In this document: positions 45,459-55,899 of the stretch, in pieces | Numbering within the stretch: position 1 is the stretch's first letter | Layout: each line of letters starts with the position of its first letter | NCBI GenBank assembly: GCA_039619475.1 | Contig: CM077116.1 | Coordinates: 377,630,188 to 377,694,187, forward strand | Origin: Icerya purchasi | Lineage: Eukaryota > Arthropoda > Insecta > Hemiptera > Monophlebidae | Reading direction: 5' to 3' | Length of the DNA stretch: 64,000 bases | The notes under the pieces: generated by a model | What the model was told of the DNA's origin: nothing | Seen by the model: only the letters and a program-made list of their open reading frames with translations | Databases searched by the model: none | Made by a program: the position numbers and the translations under genes

Positions 45459-48400
45459 TCATACCGGTCGCAAGTCGATGATATTCCGCAATATAACATC
45501 GCTGTCATCGGAAACATTCTTCAGCGTGTACGCGTTCTCATGCCGCCGTTCGACTATTTCGTACGGACCTACGTAAAGAAGCTCCAATTTCTTCATTCGC
45601 TTCTTCGATTTACACGACAGCACGTGATTCCGGACGTAAACTCTCTCGCCGACCTGGTATTCGCGTAAGTTCGCTGCTGCATTGTGTCTAGCGCGCCGCC
45701 GAAAATTATACTCGTCTATGCGTCTTTTTACCGATTCTATGATTTGCTCATGAGTCTCGCAGTCGTCTGACACCGGAAAAGATATTACCTCCGACACCGG
45801 ATCGCGCGCGACGCCGTCGAAAACTATCTCGCTAGGCACGCGACCGGTCACAGGACTAGGTAAACTATTCATGCAGGCCTCGATCCCCTTAATATGCCCT
45901 AACCAATCTGTATGACGTCGATGACACAGACCTCTAATCATTTTCCCGAGCTCTAAATTTACCCGTTCAGTCGGATTATTTTTCGGACAATACGCGGCAA
46001 TGTGCCGCACTTCAACACCGAGCTCGTCGAAATACGCGCTCCACCGATGACTTCTAAAAACAGTCGCATTGTCCGAAACTATCGCCCTCATCTTTCCGAC
46101 AGTTCTAATAAAATCGCTTACTTTCTGCAACAAATTACGCGCGCACAACTTCCTCATCGGATACAGCCGCACATATTTGGAAAAGACGTCATACATGACA
46201 AAAATTTGACTCATACCTTTTATAATCGGCAACGGGCCGAAAGCATCTACGGTGACAATATCAAGGGGACCGGACGGGGAATACGATGTCAGAGCACCAA
46301 CCGAAGATTGCGTGAAAGGTTTCGACGTCTTGCATAGATCACACCGACGAATCACCTCATTTATCGACCGTCTCATACGCGGGAAATAGCAAGTCCGCGA
46401 AACCAACAAGTGCGTTCTCCACTGGCCTGGATGCCCAAATTTCGTATGGAACATCCACACCACCTCTTCCACATACACACGCGGTACACACACACGCCAT
46501 CTCTCTCCTGGGCCTCTGCGAAAAAACAACAAATCCCGAAAAACAACATAAAATTTCCTTAACTTCTCCGACGAGTCCAACTCGCGGAAAACATGACACC
46601 ACGTCTCGTCCTCTTTCTGATCATTCGACAAATTACAAAAGAGATCACGAAAACAACCCGGCGACGGATCGCTGACAAATGCTATCATCGCACAATTCTT
46701 ACGCCACTCGTCCGACGGACCTATATTCCGCGTCAGAGTATCGGCCACGACGTTCTCTCTACCCGGCAAATGCCGTACACGCAAATCGAAATTCTGCAAG
46801 AATAGCATCCACCGAGTTAACCGATCATTAGTCCACCTCGCGTCGTACAAAAATTTTAAGCTAATATGATCGGTTAAGATCACGACCGGAAAACCTTCGA
46901 CAATAATACGGACTTTTTTCAGACAAAAAACAATACCCAACAATTCCTTCTCCGTCGTAAAATAATTCCGCTCGGCCCCGGTTAAAACTCGACTAACGAA
47001 CATCACGGGCTTGGGGTCCCCATTGTCATCAAATTGAGACAATGATCCCCCGATCGCCCTATCGGAAGCGTCCGAACAAACAACAAATTCCTTCCGATAA
47101 TCCGGGACCTGCAGCCGGACATGCGCCGCAAAGGCGTCTTTAAACCGGACAAACGCCGTCTCATGCTCACCCGACCAAACGAACGGTGTTCGCCGCGCAA
47201 CCAAATCCGAAACCGGCTGAATAATATCCGCGTACGACTGAATAAATTTACGATAGAAGTTGCAGAGGCCCAGGAACGACATCACTTGCTCACGATTCAG
47301 AGGACGCGGAAAATTACGAATTTTCTCGACCTTCTCGGGTTGCATAGAAATGCCCGAAGCCGAGAGCCGATAACCGACAAAGTCCACCTCATTTTTTCCG
47401 AAAACCGATTTTCTTAAATTCACCGTCATACCTGCGTCTCTCAACGACCCTAACACTAACGACAAATGCTTCAAATGCTCCTCCTCCGAGCGCGACAAAA
47501 TGACCAAATCGTCCACATACGCCAAAACAAATTCCGAACAACCCGGCCACAAAACGAAATCCAGTGCACGCACAAACGCGCTCGTGCTGATTTTCAAACC
47601 GAACGGAACAACATTAAACTCAAAACAACGACCATCAAAAACAAAAGCGGTAAACTTACGCGAATCCGCATGAAGCGGGACCTGCATAAAGCTCGCGACA
47701 AGATCGAGACTCGACAAACATTTAAAATTCGAATACTTATATAAAAGATCGTCTATCGGAGGAGGTAGATTATTTTCCGCAACAATAATTTTGTTGATGT
47801 CTCGAGCATCCAAACACAACCGAACACTACCATCCTTCTTAAAAACCGGAACGAGAGGAGAGACGTATGGCGAAGACGAGTGGCTAATGAGACCAAGTTT
47901 CATCATCCGCTCAACCTCTCGGCCCACGGCTTCTCGACGGGAAAACGGTATCGGATAATTACGCATCCGCCGGTAAACGTCGTGTTCCCGGACGGTAATT
48001 TTATACACGTACCGGTTACACAACCCCGGAGCATCTGAAAATACGTCAGAAATCTCGTGAAGACAAACACCTAATTTATTTTTAAAATCATCCGAAAAAT
48101 CGGAATTAGCGACACAACCAGAGAGACAATCATCGGAACCGGAACTAGAAATAAAAAATTTACGAATCGTAAATGCCGGACCAATTTCTTCATCTGAATT
48201 CTCCTCGCACACCTCAAGACTTTTCCACTCCTCCGAGACATCAACAAAACGGACTTCCTGACTACAATCTGCCGAAACCAACGTAAGACACGAATTCTCA
48301 AAATCGAGAGACGCACGGTATTTCTCCAAAAAATCGACGCCAATTATGACCGAGACATTCAACCCATTTACTACTACGAAATTACCCACATATTCCACAT

Positions 48401-48743
48401 TCGCTATACTCAAACTTAAACGCACTTGCATTTTCACCGCCTTCTTCGCTTTCCCACACGCACCCAGTATACGAATACGACTAGCGGGCAGTATCGGAAA
48501 CGAGTCTTTTCCACACTCGCGCTCAATTGCCTGCCAAGTTTCGGCACACAAAGCCGAGATCTCCGAACCGGTGTCTAAAATTGCTCTAAATTCGGTACCG
48601 CCGACCGAAATAGAAATATGCGGAATTACGCTCGGCTTAATCTGAGACAAGTCTCCTCTTTGCGATAGCACAAGATTATCGTCGCCACTCGACGAAGGTT
48701 GAATAAAATTGAGTCTCTTCGCGACGTCCGTCCGGCACATCAT
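45459..48743 (-). CDS. Gypsy Pol: protease, reverse transcriptase, RNase H, integrase
   Basis: 1094 residues from the first ATG; the true product is probably a Gag-Pol fusion made by -1 frameshifting. The aspartic protease has LDTGS at 56-60. RT spans about 230-470, with LDARDINKI, LDLVASFMQVPL and catalytic YVDD at 409-412. RNase H has CSDAS near 556-560 and a later TDH. The integrase has an HHCC zinc finger (H766, H771, C801, C804) and a catalytic triad D833, D891, E926 with the classic 35-residue spacing. The C-terminal end is basic and short, with no chromodomain seen. All catalytic residues are present, so the protein looks functional. Confidence 0.95.
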   Translation of the reverse strand: MMCRTDVAKRLNFIQPSSSGDDNLVLSQRGDLSQIKPSVIPHISISVGGTEFRAILDTGSEISALCAETWQAIERECGKDSFPILPASRIRILGACGKAKKAVKMQVRLSLSIANVEYVGNFVVVNGLNVSVIIGVDFLEKYRASLDFENSCLTLVSADCSQEVRFVDVSEEWKSLEVCEENSDEEIGPAFTIRKFFISSSGSDDCLSGCVANSDFSDDFKNKLGVCLHEISDVFSDAPGLCNRYVYKITVREHDVYRRMRNYPIPFSRREAVGREVERMMKLGLISHSSSPYVSPLVPVFKKDGSVRLCLDARDINKIIVAENNLPPPIDDLLYKYSNFKCLSSLDLVASFMQVPLHADSRKFTAFVFDGRCFEFNVVPFGLKISTSAFVRALDFVLWPGCSEFVLAYVDDLVILSRSEEEHLKHLSLVLGSLRDAGMTVNLRKSVFGKNEVDFVGYRLSASGISMQPEKVEKIRNFPRPLNREQVMSFLGLCNFYRKFIQSYADIIQPVSDLVARRTPFVWSGEHETAFVRFKDAFAAHVRLQVPDYRKEFVVCSDASDRAIGGSLSQFDDNGDPKPVMFVSRVLTGAERNYFTTEKELLGIVFCLKKVRIIVEGFPVVILTDHISLKFLYDARWTNDRLTRWMLFLQNFDLRVRHLPGRENVVADTLTRNIGPSDEWRKNCAMIAFVSDPSPGCFRDLFCNLSNDQKEDETWCHVFRELDSSEKLRKFYVVFRDLLFFRRGPGERWRVCVPRVYVEEVVWMFHTKFGHPGQWRTHLLVSRTCYFPRMRRSINEVIRRCDLCKTSKPFTQSSVGALTSYSPSGPLDIVTVDAFGPLPIIKGMSQIFVMYDVFSKYVRLYPMRKLCARNLLQKVSDFIRTVGKMRAIVSDNATVFRSHRWSAYFDELGVEVRHIAAYCPKNNPTERVNLELGKMIRGLCHRRHTDWLGHIKGIEACMNSLPSPVTGRVPSEIVFDGVARDPVSEVISFPVSDDCETHEQIIESVKRRIDEYNFRRRARHNAAANLREYQVGERVYVRNHVLSCKSKKRMKKLELLYVGPYEIVERRHENAYTLKNVSDDSDVILRNIIDLRPV

Positions 48744-48790
48744 CTGAGACTGACTCGGCAGGACGTTATGCCGTGTCAGTCCCGATGAAA
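48743..48790 (-). promoter_or_regulatory. Gag-Pol overlap with probable -1 frameshift
   Basis: Gag ends ...TTT TTT CAT CGG GAC TGA at 48776. The pol frame is -1 relative to gag and stays open upstream through the run of six T. A slip on GTTTTTTC would join them. It is not a perfect X XXY YYZ heptamer, so efficiency is uncertain. Confidence 0.5.
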
Positions 48791-50812
48791 AAACGCTCTA
48801 ATCAAATCATCCAATTTCTGGACTCCCGCGCGACTCAACCTGCACCAAAAGACTCTCCGCTCGTCATACAGCCGATCATTACACCGAGGCAGCTCTTCCG
48901 ATGGCCCATCTCTGCTTACGGCGGCTGGTGGCACCACAAACTCGTCAAATACATCCAAAAATTTTACCCTCTCGCCGCACATCGACCTCAGCTTCTCATT
49001 GAACACCTTCGCGTCTCTCCAGTGTCCGGACAACGACTGGCGTTCCTTAATCGGAAGTACCGGCAACAAAACCACTTCTTCGACGCCATGCGCCCACAAC
49101 GCTCCCATCAACCGCTCGAAATCACTACACATCCTCTCTGCAGGGTTCCGCTGCACCAAATCGGTGGTTCCAACCATTAACAGCACCCGCGGCTTCAGTT
49201 TGATGGTCACTCTTTCGATGTCTCTGCACAGCTCGGCGATGGTCCGATCGCGATGGCAGAATCCCACATATCTCTTCCAGGCTGCGTTTGTTCCTCTCTC
49301 CTCTCGGTGTGATGTCAGCTGATATAGCGGTCCCTCTCCGATACATTGATGCCCCTCTATCATAGGTGCGTGCGGAGTGAACGGTTCCCGGTTGGTGCCC
49401 CCATCAGATCGACGAAAATTATTTTGCCCTCTCCCGGTGTCTTGCGTCCGAGTGTACGAAGACGCAACACGCATATTATTTACTTGCTTCGACCAACCAC
49501 TCTGCGCGTTCCCGCCTGAAACATCACCTACTAGGCATCCCTGACGCGCAATTGTCCGAATATTCTCGTATAATTCCCTGGCCGTCGCACTTTTCATGAC
49601 CAGTAGCAGTTTCTGCATCTCTTTGGTGTACTTTCGGATCATCAGCTGGATGAACTCCGCATCACCAATCGGAGGATCCAGGTACTTCACACGGTTCATC
49701 CAGTGAATCAAGTACACCTCCGCATTCTGGTCACCTCTACATCTGTCTTCCGGGGAGTACAGCTTCCGCCTAACCTCCAGCTGGTCTCGCTCGCTCCAAA
49801 AATTTTCTACCATTTCCTTCTTCACCTGCTCCCACGAGCTACATTCTTTCAGAAATACACGAGCCCACTCAGCTGGTCCTCCATCCATCCTACTCAACAA
49901 CAGCTCCAGCTTTTCTTTCAGCGCACGTACTCCATACCCACTGATTTTGCTCTCTACGCTCTCAAGAAACTCGACTACGCTGATAGGCGGATGCTTACCC
50001 CCGAAACCTCTTGCTTCAACTTCTAGGCCAGGGATTCTCATCATTGTTCCTCCGTGGTTGGCACGGACGCTTGTACTCGCACATTGCTCTTCTACCACCC
50101 GGACGCGTTCGCGCAACTCTTCGGCATTCGATTCCACTTTCACCTCGATCCTATCGCTGTTCTGCCTTATTTCCTCTCTCAGGCCATCCAGCGATGATCT
50201 TACGACGGTGTCAATTCGCTCGATTTTAATTTCCTCCTCCTGTATCCGACTCTGCATTTGTTTTACCGAGACCCCGATACCATCCTGCACAGTTTTTATT
50301 TTGTTTATTATTTCCTCCTCGACTCTTGCGACCTTGTTTTCCACGGTGGTCTTCAGTTCTTCCTTGATTTCGATGTTGTTCTTTTGTAATTTTTTTTCCC
50401 ATCGGTCCTCTAGAAGATCAAACCTTTTGTCCAGCTTGTCGGTTATTCTTTCCTCTAGTTTTTTGTTGTTCTCGGTTATTCTTTCTTCTAGTTTTTTGTT
50501 TTGCTCCTCGAGTTTGTTACTATTGCTGTTCATATTTTCCGAGAGATTTTTAAGTTTATTGCTATTATCGTTCGATATACTAAGCATTAATCTTTTCAAT
50601 TCGTCAAAAGACGATTGTGCGAAGGATGGCCCGGGATCCTCAAACGCTCGATGTGTCGGGCTAGGAAGGGTATATCCCTCGGGTCCAGTCTCCGAGAGAC
50701 GGTCCAGAGGTTCGCGCTCAATCTCCTCATCGCTCAAATTATCGGGGATCGGATGAACCTCCCGATAATTTCCTCTCGTAACCCGTACTCTGGACATTTC
50801 ACCAGACTCCAT
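48776..50812 (-). CDS. Gypsy Gag with a C-terminal SGNH-hydrolase-like domain
   Basis: 678 residues. The N-terminal ~70 are acidic and polar. Residues about 70-230 form a long charged coiled coil with repeated KKLEERIT units. A capsid-like helical region follows (about 255-430, containing PPISVVEFLESVESKI). After a Gly/Asn/Arg-rich linker the last ~170 residues are unexpected for Gag. They contain ELCRDIERVTIKLKPRVLLM then VGTTDL, VVLLPVLPIKER, VFNEKLRSMC and RLSRAGVQKLDDLIRAFF, in the order and spacing of SGNH/GDSL esterases. The block III motif is GTTD rather than G-x-ND, the block V His is replaced (RLSRAG where HLSRAG is usual), and no GDS block I is seen. It is probably a degenerate, perhaps binding-only, domain. 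No CCHC zinc knuckle is present. Confidence 0.85.
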   Translation of the reverse strand: MESGEMSRVRVTRGNYREVHPIPDNLSDEEIEREPLDRLSETGPEGYTLPSPTHRAFEDPGPSFAQSSFDELKRLMLSISNDNSNKLKNLSENMNSNSNKLEEQNKKLEERITENNKKLEERITDKLDKRFDLLEDRWEKKLQKNNIEIKEELKTTVENKVARVEEEIINKIKTVQDGIGVSVKQMQSRIQEEEIKIERIDTVVRSSLDGLREEIRQNSDRIEVKVESNAEELRERVRVVEEQCASTSVRANHGGTMMRIPGLEVEARGFGGKHPPISVVEFLESVESKISGYGVRALKEKLELLLSRMDGGPAEWARVFLKECSSWEQVKKEMVENFWSERDQLEVRRKLYSPEDRCRGDQNAEVYLIHWMNRVKYLDPPIGDAEFIQLMIRKYTKEMQKLLLVMKSATARELYENIRTIARQGCLVGDVSGGNAQSGWSKQVNNMRVASSYTRTQDTGRGQNNFRRSDGGTNREPFTPHAPMIEGHQCIGEGPLYQLTSHREERGTNAAWKRYVGFCHRDRTIAELCRDIERVTIKLKPRVLLMVGTTDLVQRNPAERMCSDFERLMGALWAHGVEEVVLLPVLPIKERQSLSGHWRDAKVFNEKLRSMCGERVKFLDVFDEFVVPPAAVSRDGPSEELPRCNDRLYDERRVFWCRLSRAGVQKLDDLIRAFFHRD

Positions 50813-51076
50813 TTTCTCAGACAGGGTAGCTACCTAAGAATTACTTTGTGGGGCCTATCTACCGAGGAGAAAAAAATATATAATAATAATAAAATACGCC
50901 GAAAGAAAAAAATTTTAACCGACTTTAATGCCGTACAAAATATGCAAATGATAAAAAAACTATAAAATATAAAGCAGGCCGAGGGGAGATGTTAAAAGTA
51001 AACGCTTATCTGTTTGCTTGGCAGTTTCCCCTTCGTCCTCTGCTCCTTCCAGGTAACGTCCTTCTGACTATTCGGT

Positions 51077-51099
51077 GTCCCTGTTCGTTCGGGCCGCCA
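51077..51099 (-). promoter_or_regulatory. Primer-binding site, modified tRNA-Lys(UUU) type
   Basis: Two bases after the 5' LTR the element reads TGGCGGCCCGAACGAACAGG, then GAC. The tRNA-Lys(UUU) site TGGCGCCCGAACAGGGAC fits if one extra G and a duplicated GAAC are allowed. Confidence 0.6.
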
Positions 51100-51101
51100 G
51101 T

Positions 51102-52059
51102 TGTGATGAATCGAAAATTATTATTGCGGGCGCCAATAGCAAAATTTACCGGTTTGCTATTACCGGAAAGCTCGGCCTGGCAGAGCTTTAGGCTTTTAAT
51201 CATAAAAAAAATAAATATAACAAAAAAACGACTCGCGAAATCCGCCGTTCGATGGCGGTATCTCTCCCGGTGGAGATATCACGGGGTAACCACGTGTCCA
51301 AATGACGAAAACTTGAAAAGAAAAAAATTGTATATTAACCAAAACGCGGAAGAAACACAAAAAAACAAATATTCGTATGTAACGACTAGACAAAAAAAAT
51401 TAATAAAAAGAAATGACTAAATTTGCCAAACGGCGTAACATGTGTCGATGTGCACAATCCAAAAATGCGGCCACCAGAAAATCGGTCAGTCGGAATCGAC
51501 TGTTCGGTGGTCCGTCAAAAGCGCGACCCGTAATTACACACTCACAGGCGACTAGTTAATTGCCGAGCAATTAAACAACGACTGGCTATCGATCAGCCAA
51601 GAAAGCGACTAGCTAGATCTCGGTACCTTTTAAATTAAAATATATATATTACGCCACCGACTGTTCTAGAACATTCTACTATTTCTATGTATTTTAACCG
51701 GCAGCTATCCCTGTCTTTCCGGGATTTTTATTAATTCGGTCGCGACTCTCGCAGTTCTACGCTCTATACATGTACACGTACTTGTACTTATATGCCTATC
51801 AACGGTAAACGCTATTTCTCCGCGATTTTCGACCACGCTCGCTACCCCGCGAGCACAGCCGATAGCCGCTGCGTTCGGGATTACCACACAGCTCGGCCGA
51901 AACCGCGTCGCCGATCGCAATTCACCGTTGTCTTCCGCTGCCCGAGAAAAACCCGACATATAAATGAAATTAAATCGAAATAATAATTTCTACCTCGGAC
52001 AGCGTTATCTAAGGCGTATAAAGCGTAATAAACTCGCTTCAGCTGCCGAATCCGTCTCA
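51102..52059 (-). repeat. 5' LTR
   Basis: 958 bases; partner of 41039-41996. The promoter and RNA start should lie within it, but I could not fix their positions. Confidence 0.95.
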
Positions 52060-52299
52060 ATATACAGGTTGTGACTTAGAATACAGCGAATACATATCGC
52101 TGGTACTGTTTTATGAGAAGATACGTAGATAAATTATTCAAGGCAAAGGAGATTCGTAAAAAAATATAGAGTAGGCAAAGGGAAAATAGGGACAATGAAA
52201 ATAATCGTCCGATTAGCAAACTAGTTCTTCTAATGAAATGAAATTAATCCCTAAATAAGTCCTGTACTAGATATACTCCTTCATACAACCGCTTCTAAT

Positions 52300-54770
52300 A
52301 TCCCTAAAGCTCGTCACAAGCTGCAGGTCCTTACGTATTCTGGAAAGTTCCTTATCAGAAATCCATCTTATGATTGCTCCTTTAAAATCCTCATGTACTA
52401 TTTTTACTTACCGCCCCTACAATCCAGTATTAATCAACGTATCGATCAATAACCTGTGTCTACCTTTTGTTACCTCCTTCCGATATTTAGGAATTTATCT
52501 CAATAGTCGACTATCCTTCTCAGAACATATAAATTATCTTCATTCATCTACACTAAAACGGTTAAATATTTTAAAGGCTTTGTCGTCTTCCAATTGGGGC
52601 GGAGATCCTGTAGTACTTCTCATACTCTATAAATCTATTATCCGCTCTAAGTTTGATTACGGTAGTTTTCTTTACGTCAACGCAGCCCTTCACTTATGTC
52701 TCGGCGTTTTAAATTCCAGTCTTATTCCGGCGATCTTAGCTGAGTCTGGTGTTCCTCCCCTCTGCCTTCGTAGATACTATCTTGCCTACCGGTTCCTCAT
52801 CAAGCGCCTTCCTATATCCTCAAATAATCTTATTTATTCATACTATTCCTTACTACAGGATTGGCGTTTTGCCTCTAGTAAAATCCCCATTCTCTCCCAG
52901 GTTTCCGCTCGTCTATTTAAGTTTGCTCCTTTTGTTGTTTCTTTTGATAAACTCCCATATTTTCACTTCAATTTTTTTTGACCTTATCCATCCTCCGACT
53001 CTGTTCTCCTTGCCTCCTGGTTTAAAGTCTCTTCCCTCCTCATCATCTATTAACGAATTTAGCCAATTAGTAACATCGGCGTTCCCCGACCATATATTCG
53101 TCTATACTGATAGATCTAAAATGGCTCACGGGGTGGGTGCATCGATCTTCATTCCTGCGCTTAACCACTCAAATGTATTCAAATTACCATCATTCTGCTC
53201 TATTTACTACGCGGAGTCGTTTGCAATTCTACGCGCCATTGAATTCACTAGTTCTCTTACTGTCCAAACAAATTTTCTTTTGATATCTGACTCCAGAAGC
53301 GTTCTTGATTGTATTTCCTCTCCTTATATTCATCCTTCTTCGGACCCAGTCATCTTACATATTCGATCCTTAATTGCTGTCCTCTCTCGCTCACGTTCAT
53401 TGCATATAAGAGATTCCTATGGGTCCCCAGCCATGCTGGGATTCATGGTAATGAGAAGGCTGACTACCTTGCTCGTTCGGCTTTGGCTTCCGGGCGTCTT
53501 GTCCGACGATTTCCCTCCTCCGAATTGCTAACGATAGCAAAAAAAAATTCAATTTGAAAATTGGAAATCTTTGTATGGTCCTTCCTTTACAAATCCGCCG
53601 TCCTTATATTTGTCTATTCAATCGCTTTCACCCTCACACCCTTGGTTCCTAGACTTCCCACACCTTCGTCGTTCTACTATATCCTCTCTTTGTCGCCTTC
53701 GCTTTGGTCACAGTTGTCTCCCTGCTTCTCTTTATCGGTTTTCTATTACTTCCCTTCTCCTCTGTCCATTATGTGTAGATAACACACTCGATTGTGACGC
53801 TGATCACATTTTCTTTGAGTGTGCATCTTTATCTTCCGAAAGATTGGTACTATACTCAGATCTGCTATCCCTTAATATCCCCACGCCGTACTGTGCTTCC
53901 TTTATCCTCGCCTTTTCCTCACTGTCTGTTGTCCCTGCTATTGCTAAATTCTTGTCTTTAATCCGCGACCGTATAAACATTTAAGCAAATCCCTCATCCA
54001 TTTCTTATCTTAATAGTTTGGTTCCTTCGCCGCCTTCACTTGGTGCATTGTGAGCTTCTTTGCTCGGATGGTGGCCATAGTGGTACTGGGTCAAGGTGGT
54101 GCGGATCTTCCGGAGTTAGTATGAACGCTACGCTATTTGGCGATCATGCTGGCCCCTTCCGATGTGGAGCATCTTTCCTTTTTATCCTTAATATATTGTA
54201 AGCTCGTCGTCCGCAGATGCCGTTTGAATAATGGATAATCAATCATTTTGCTTTTCTGGACGGGAATTGCGAGCACTGCTTTGCAGTCGCAACCGTAGGC
54301 GAATAGCGATGCCTTGTCTCTTGCCTCATCGGGCACTGTGGGCACTGCATTGCAGTTGCGGCCATATTGTTGATGAGGATCTTTTTGTGGGCGCTGCCTA
54401 ACAATCGCAGACATGGATAAAAATACTTTTCTTTTTATGCTGGTCAACAGCGCATTTAGTTTAAATATATATAATATATTATAATCAGGTATAACGGCTA
54501 ACAATACATTCGAGCTTTCCTTTCCTTTAACGCATCCTGTATATTTTTTCGTCTACAAATTTATTTCCCTTCGGACTGCTAATTGCACGAGTTCTAGTAC
54601 CGATCTTTTTTGACTCCCTTGCTGTCTCTCCATAGTAGTTCTGTCCGTCTCCACCTTCCCCGAATAACTTTCTTAGTGTCCTCAGTTTCCTTTTGTCCTA
54701 CGTTCTTCCTTCTTGATGGGTAATCGTCCGTAGCTGACAAGCCCAATAAAAAAGTAAAAAAAAAAAAGTC
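52300..54770 (+). mobile_element. Decayed family A non-LTR element (RT end, RNase H, 3' UTR)
   Basis: Plus-strand copy truncated at its 5' end. The RT C-terminal region is at 52370-52981 (FRYLGIYLNSRLSFSEHI, LYKSIIRSKFDYGSFLY). After a frame change at about 52960 comes RNase H (FVYTDRSKMAHGVGASIF, YYAESFAILRAIEF, LISDSRSVLDCI; 53085-53320). Another shift gives FLWVPSHAGIHGNEKADYLA. The C-terminal region runs 53571-53984 with DCDADHIFFECASLSSERL and IPTPYCASF. A long 3' UTR follows to GTAGCTGACAAGCCCAATAA and poly(A) at about 54758-54770. RNase H places it in the I/R1-type group. It is dead: at least three frameshifts. Confidence 0.82.
54265..54415 (+). repeat. Three short hairpin repeats in the family A 3' UTR
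   Basis: GCACTGCTTTGCAGTCGC, GCACTGCATTGCAGTTGC and a more diverged GCGCTGCCTAACAATCGC at intervals of about 65 bases. The first two can pair ACTGC with GCAGT around a three-base loop. Confidence 0.5.
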
Positions 54771-55226
54771 CTGTTCTAAAAAGATCAGCACGATAGAGGA
54801 AAAAGAATAGAATGGAAACGCTTGGTTTTCTTTCCTGGTCTAGCGTAGAACCATTTGCTCGAACCTTATTTGCGGCTAATTTCCTTTGACTAGGTTTGAG
54901 TGGTGTTACTTTGATAAATAAAAATAATTTGAAAACTTTACAAATCGATTAGTCAGATTTTTTTTTTATGAAGCTCAGGAAGTGGGAAATGACACCCAGA
55001 AGCCTAGTACGGCGCTATAAAGAAAGATATTAGTACATATGTATATGTTAATAAAAATATTTTTGTAACTCCCTTCCCTGCCACTTAAATTTTAGTAATA
55101 GACACGGCCCTGTTTACATTCATTTATAATTTTAACCATTTGCTTCATTTTTGCTATACTTTTCCAAACACAGATCTTAAAACACTTCACCACATCCTTT
55201 CCTCTATAAAATTTATATTCTACAAG
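54771..55226. other. Intergenic, nothing recognised
   Basis: AT-rich DNA between the family A tail and the MITE. Confidence 0.45.
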
Positions 55227-55899
55227 CAGGAGCGGATCTAAAAGGACATTTGGGGGGGGGGGGGGTTATATAAAGGACATTTGGGAGGGGATTATATAAT
55301 TACTTAAAATCTTTTATGTTAGGCGGTAGATTTGAGAAATACCCCTTGTTTCACAAAGAAAATCAAATAGCGACCTTCATAGAAATTTAAAAATGTTTTA
55401 AAGATACATAATTATTACAATTTTTAATTTAAAATTTTTTTTATTTTTAGGTGAAAAATAAAATGAAATTATAAAATTCTAGCTAAAAGGATAGTTTAGA
55501 AATAGTAAGAAAGATAGTATTTTTATTAGACACTTTACTTCTTTTTTATTTTTGTTAGTAATCCTATGCGAATTCTTTATTAATGAGCAAGTAAAAAAAA
55601 TATATAAATTTCTCATTGAACTATTTTCATTTATATTACAAAATAAAAGTTAAAAATAAATAAAAATGGCAAAAAATCGATGATAGTTGTGTTTAAAGTA
55701 GAATAAAAAAGGAACATTAATAGTTTTACTAGGAAATAGTATTAAATACTAATTATTGAAATCCATAGGTGTAAAATTCATACAAATCTTTTATAGCATA
55801 AATTAAGTTTCTCTGTTATAATAAATTTTTTCATAGAGGCTTTGGTTCTTTGGGAAGGAAATGTCCCCAATCTCCCTCACCCCTGTGGATCCGTCGCTG
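55227..55899. mobile_element. hAT-like MITE
   Basis: Ends CAGGAGCGGATCTAAAAGG on the left and (reverse complement) CAGCGACGGATCCACAGGGG on the right. Further in, GGACATTTGGGG pairs with CCCCAAT and ATGTCC-type words at the other end. CAGNGGCGGATC termini are common in hAT elements. The flanks (TCTACAAG, CCATAAGT) do not give a clean 8-bp duplication. There is no coding capacity. A run of about 14 G lies at 55252-55265. Confidence 0.6.

Larger units (their letters stand above)
41039..52059 (-). mobile_element. Complete Gypsy-type LTR retrotransposon, 11.0 kb
   Basis: Two 958-base LTRs (41039-41996, 51102-52059) start TGAGACGG and end ATCACA in element orientation. Both flanks carry ATAT, a 4-bp target duplication within a TA-rich site. 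Order along the RNA: LTR, primer-binding site, 290-base leader, gag, pol in the -1 frame, a 3.4-kb tail without long frames, polypurine tract, LTR. All frames shared by the two LTRs are identical, so insertion was recent, and gag and pol are uninterrupted. Pol order (protease, RT, RNase H, integrase) is that of Gypsy/Metaviridae. No envelope gene is recognisable. Confidence 0.95.

Noticed and set aside
49947..50756. 269-codon plus-strand frame
   Set aside because: Ser/Leu-rich antisense shadow of the Gag coiled coil.
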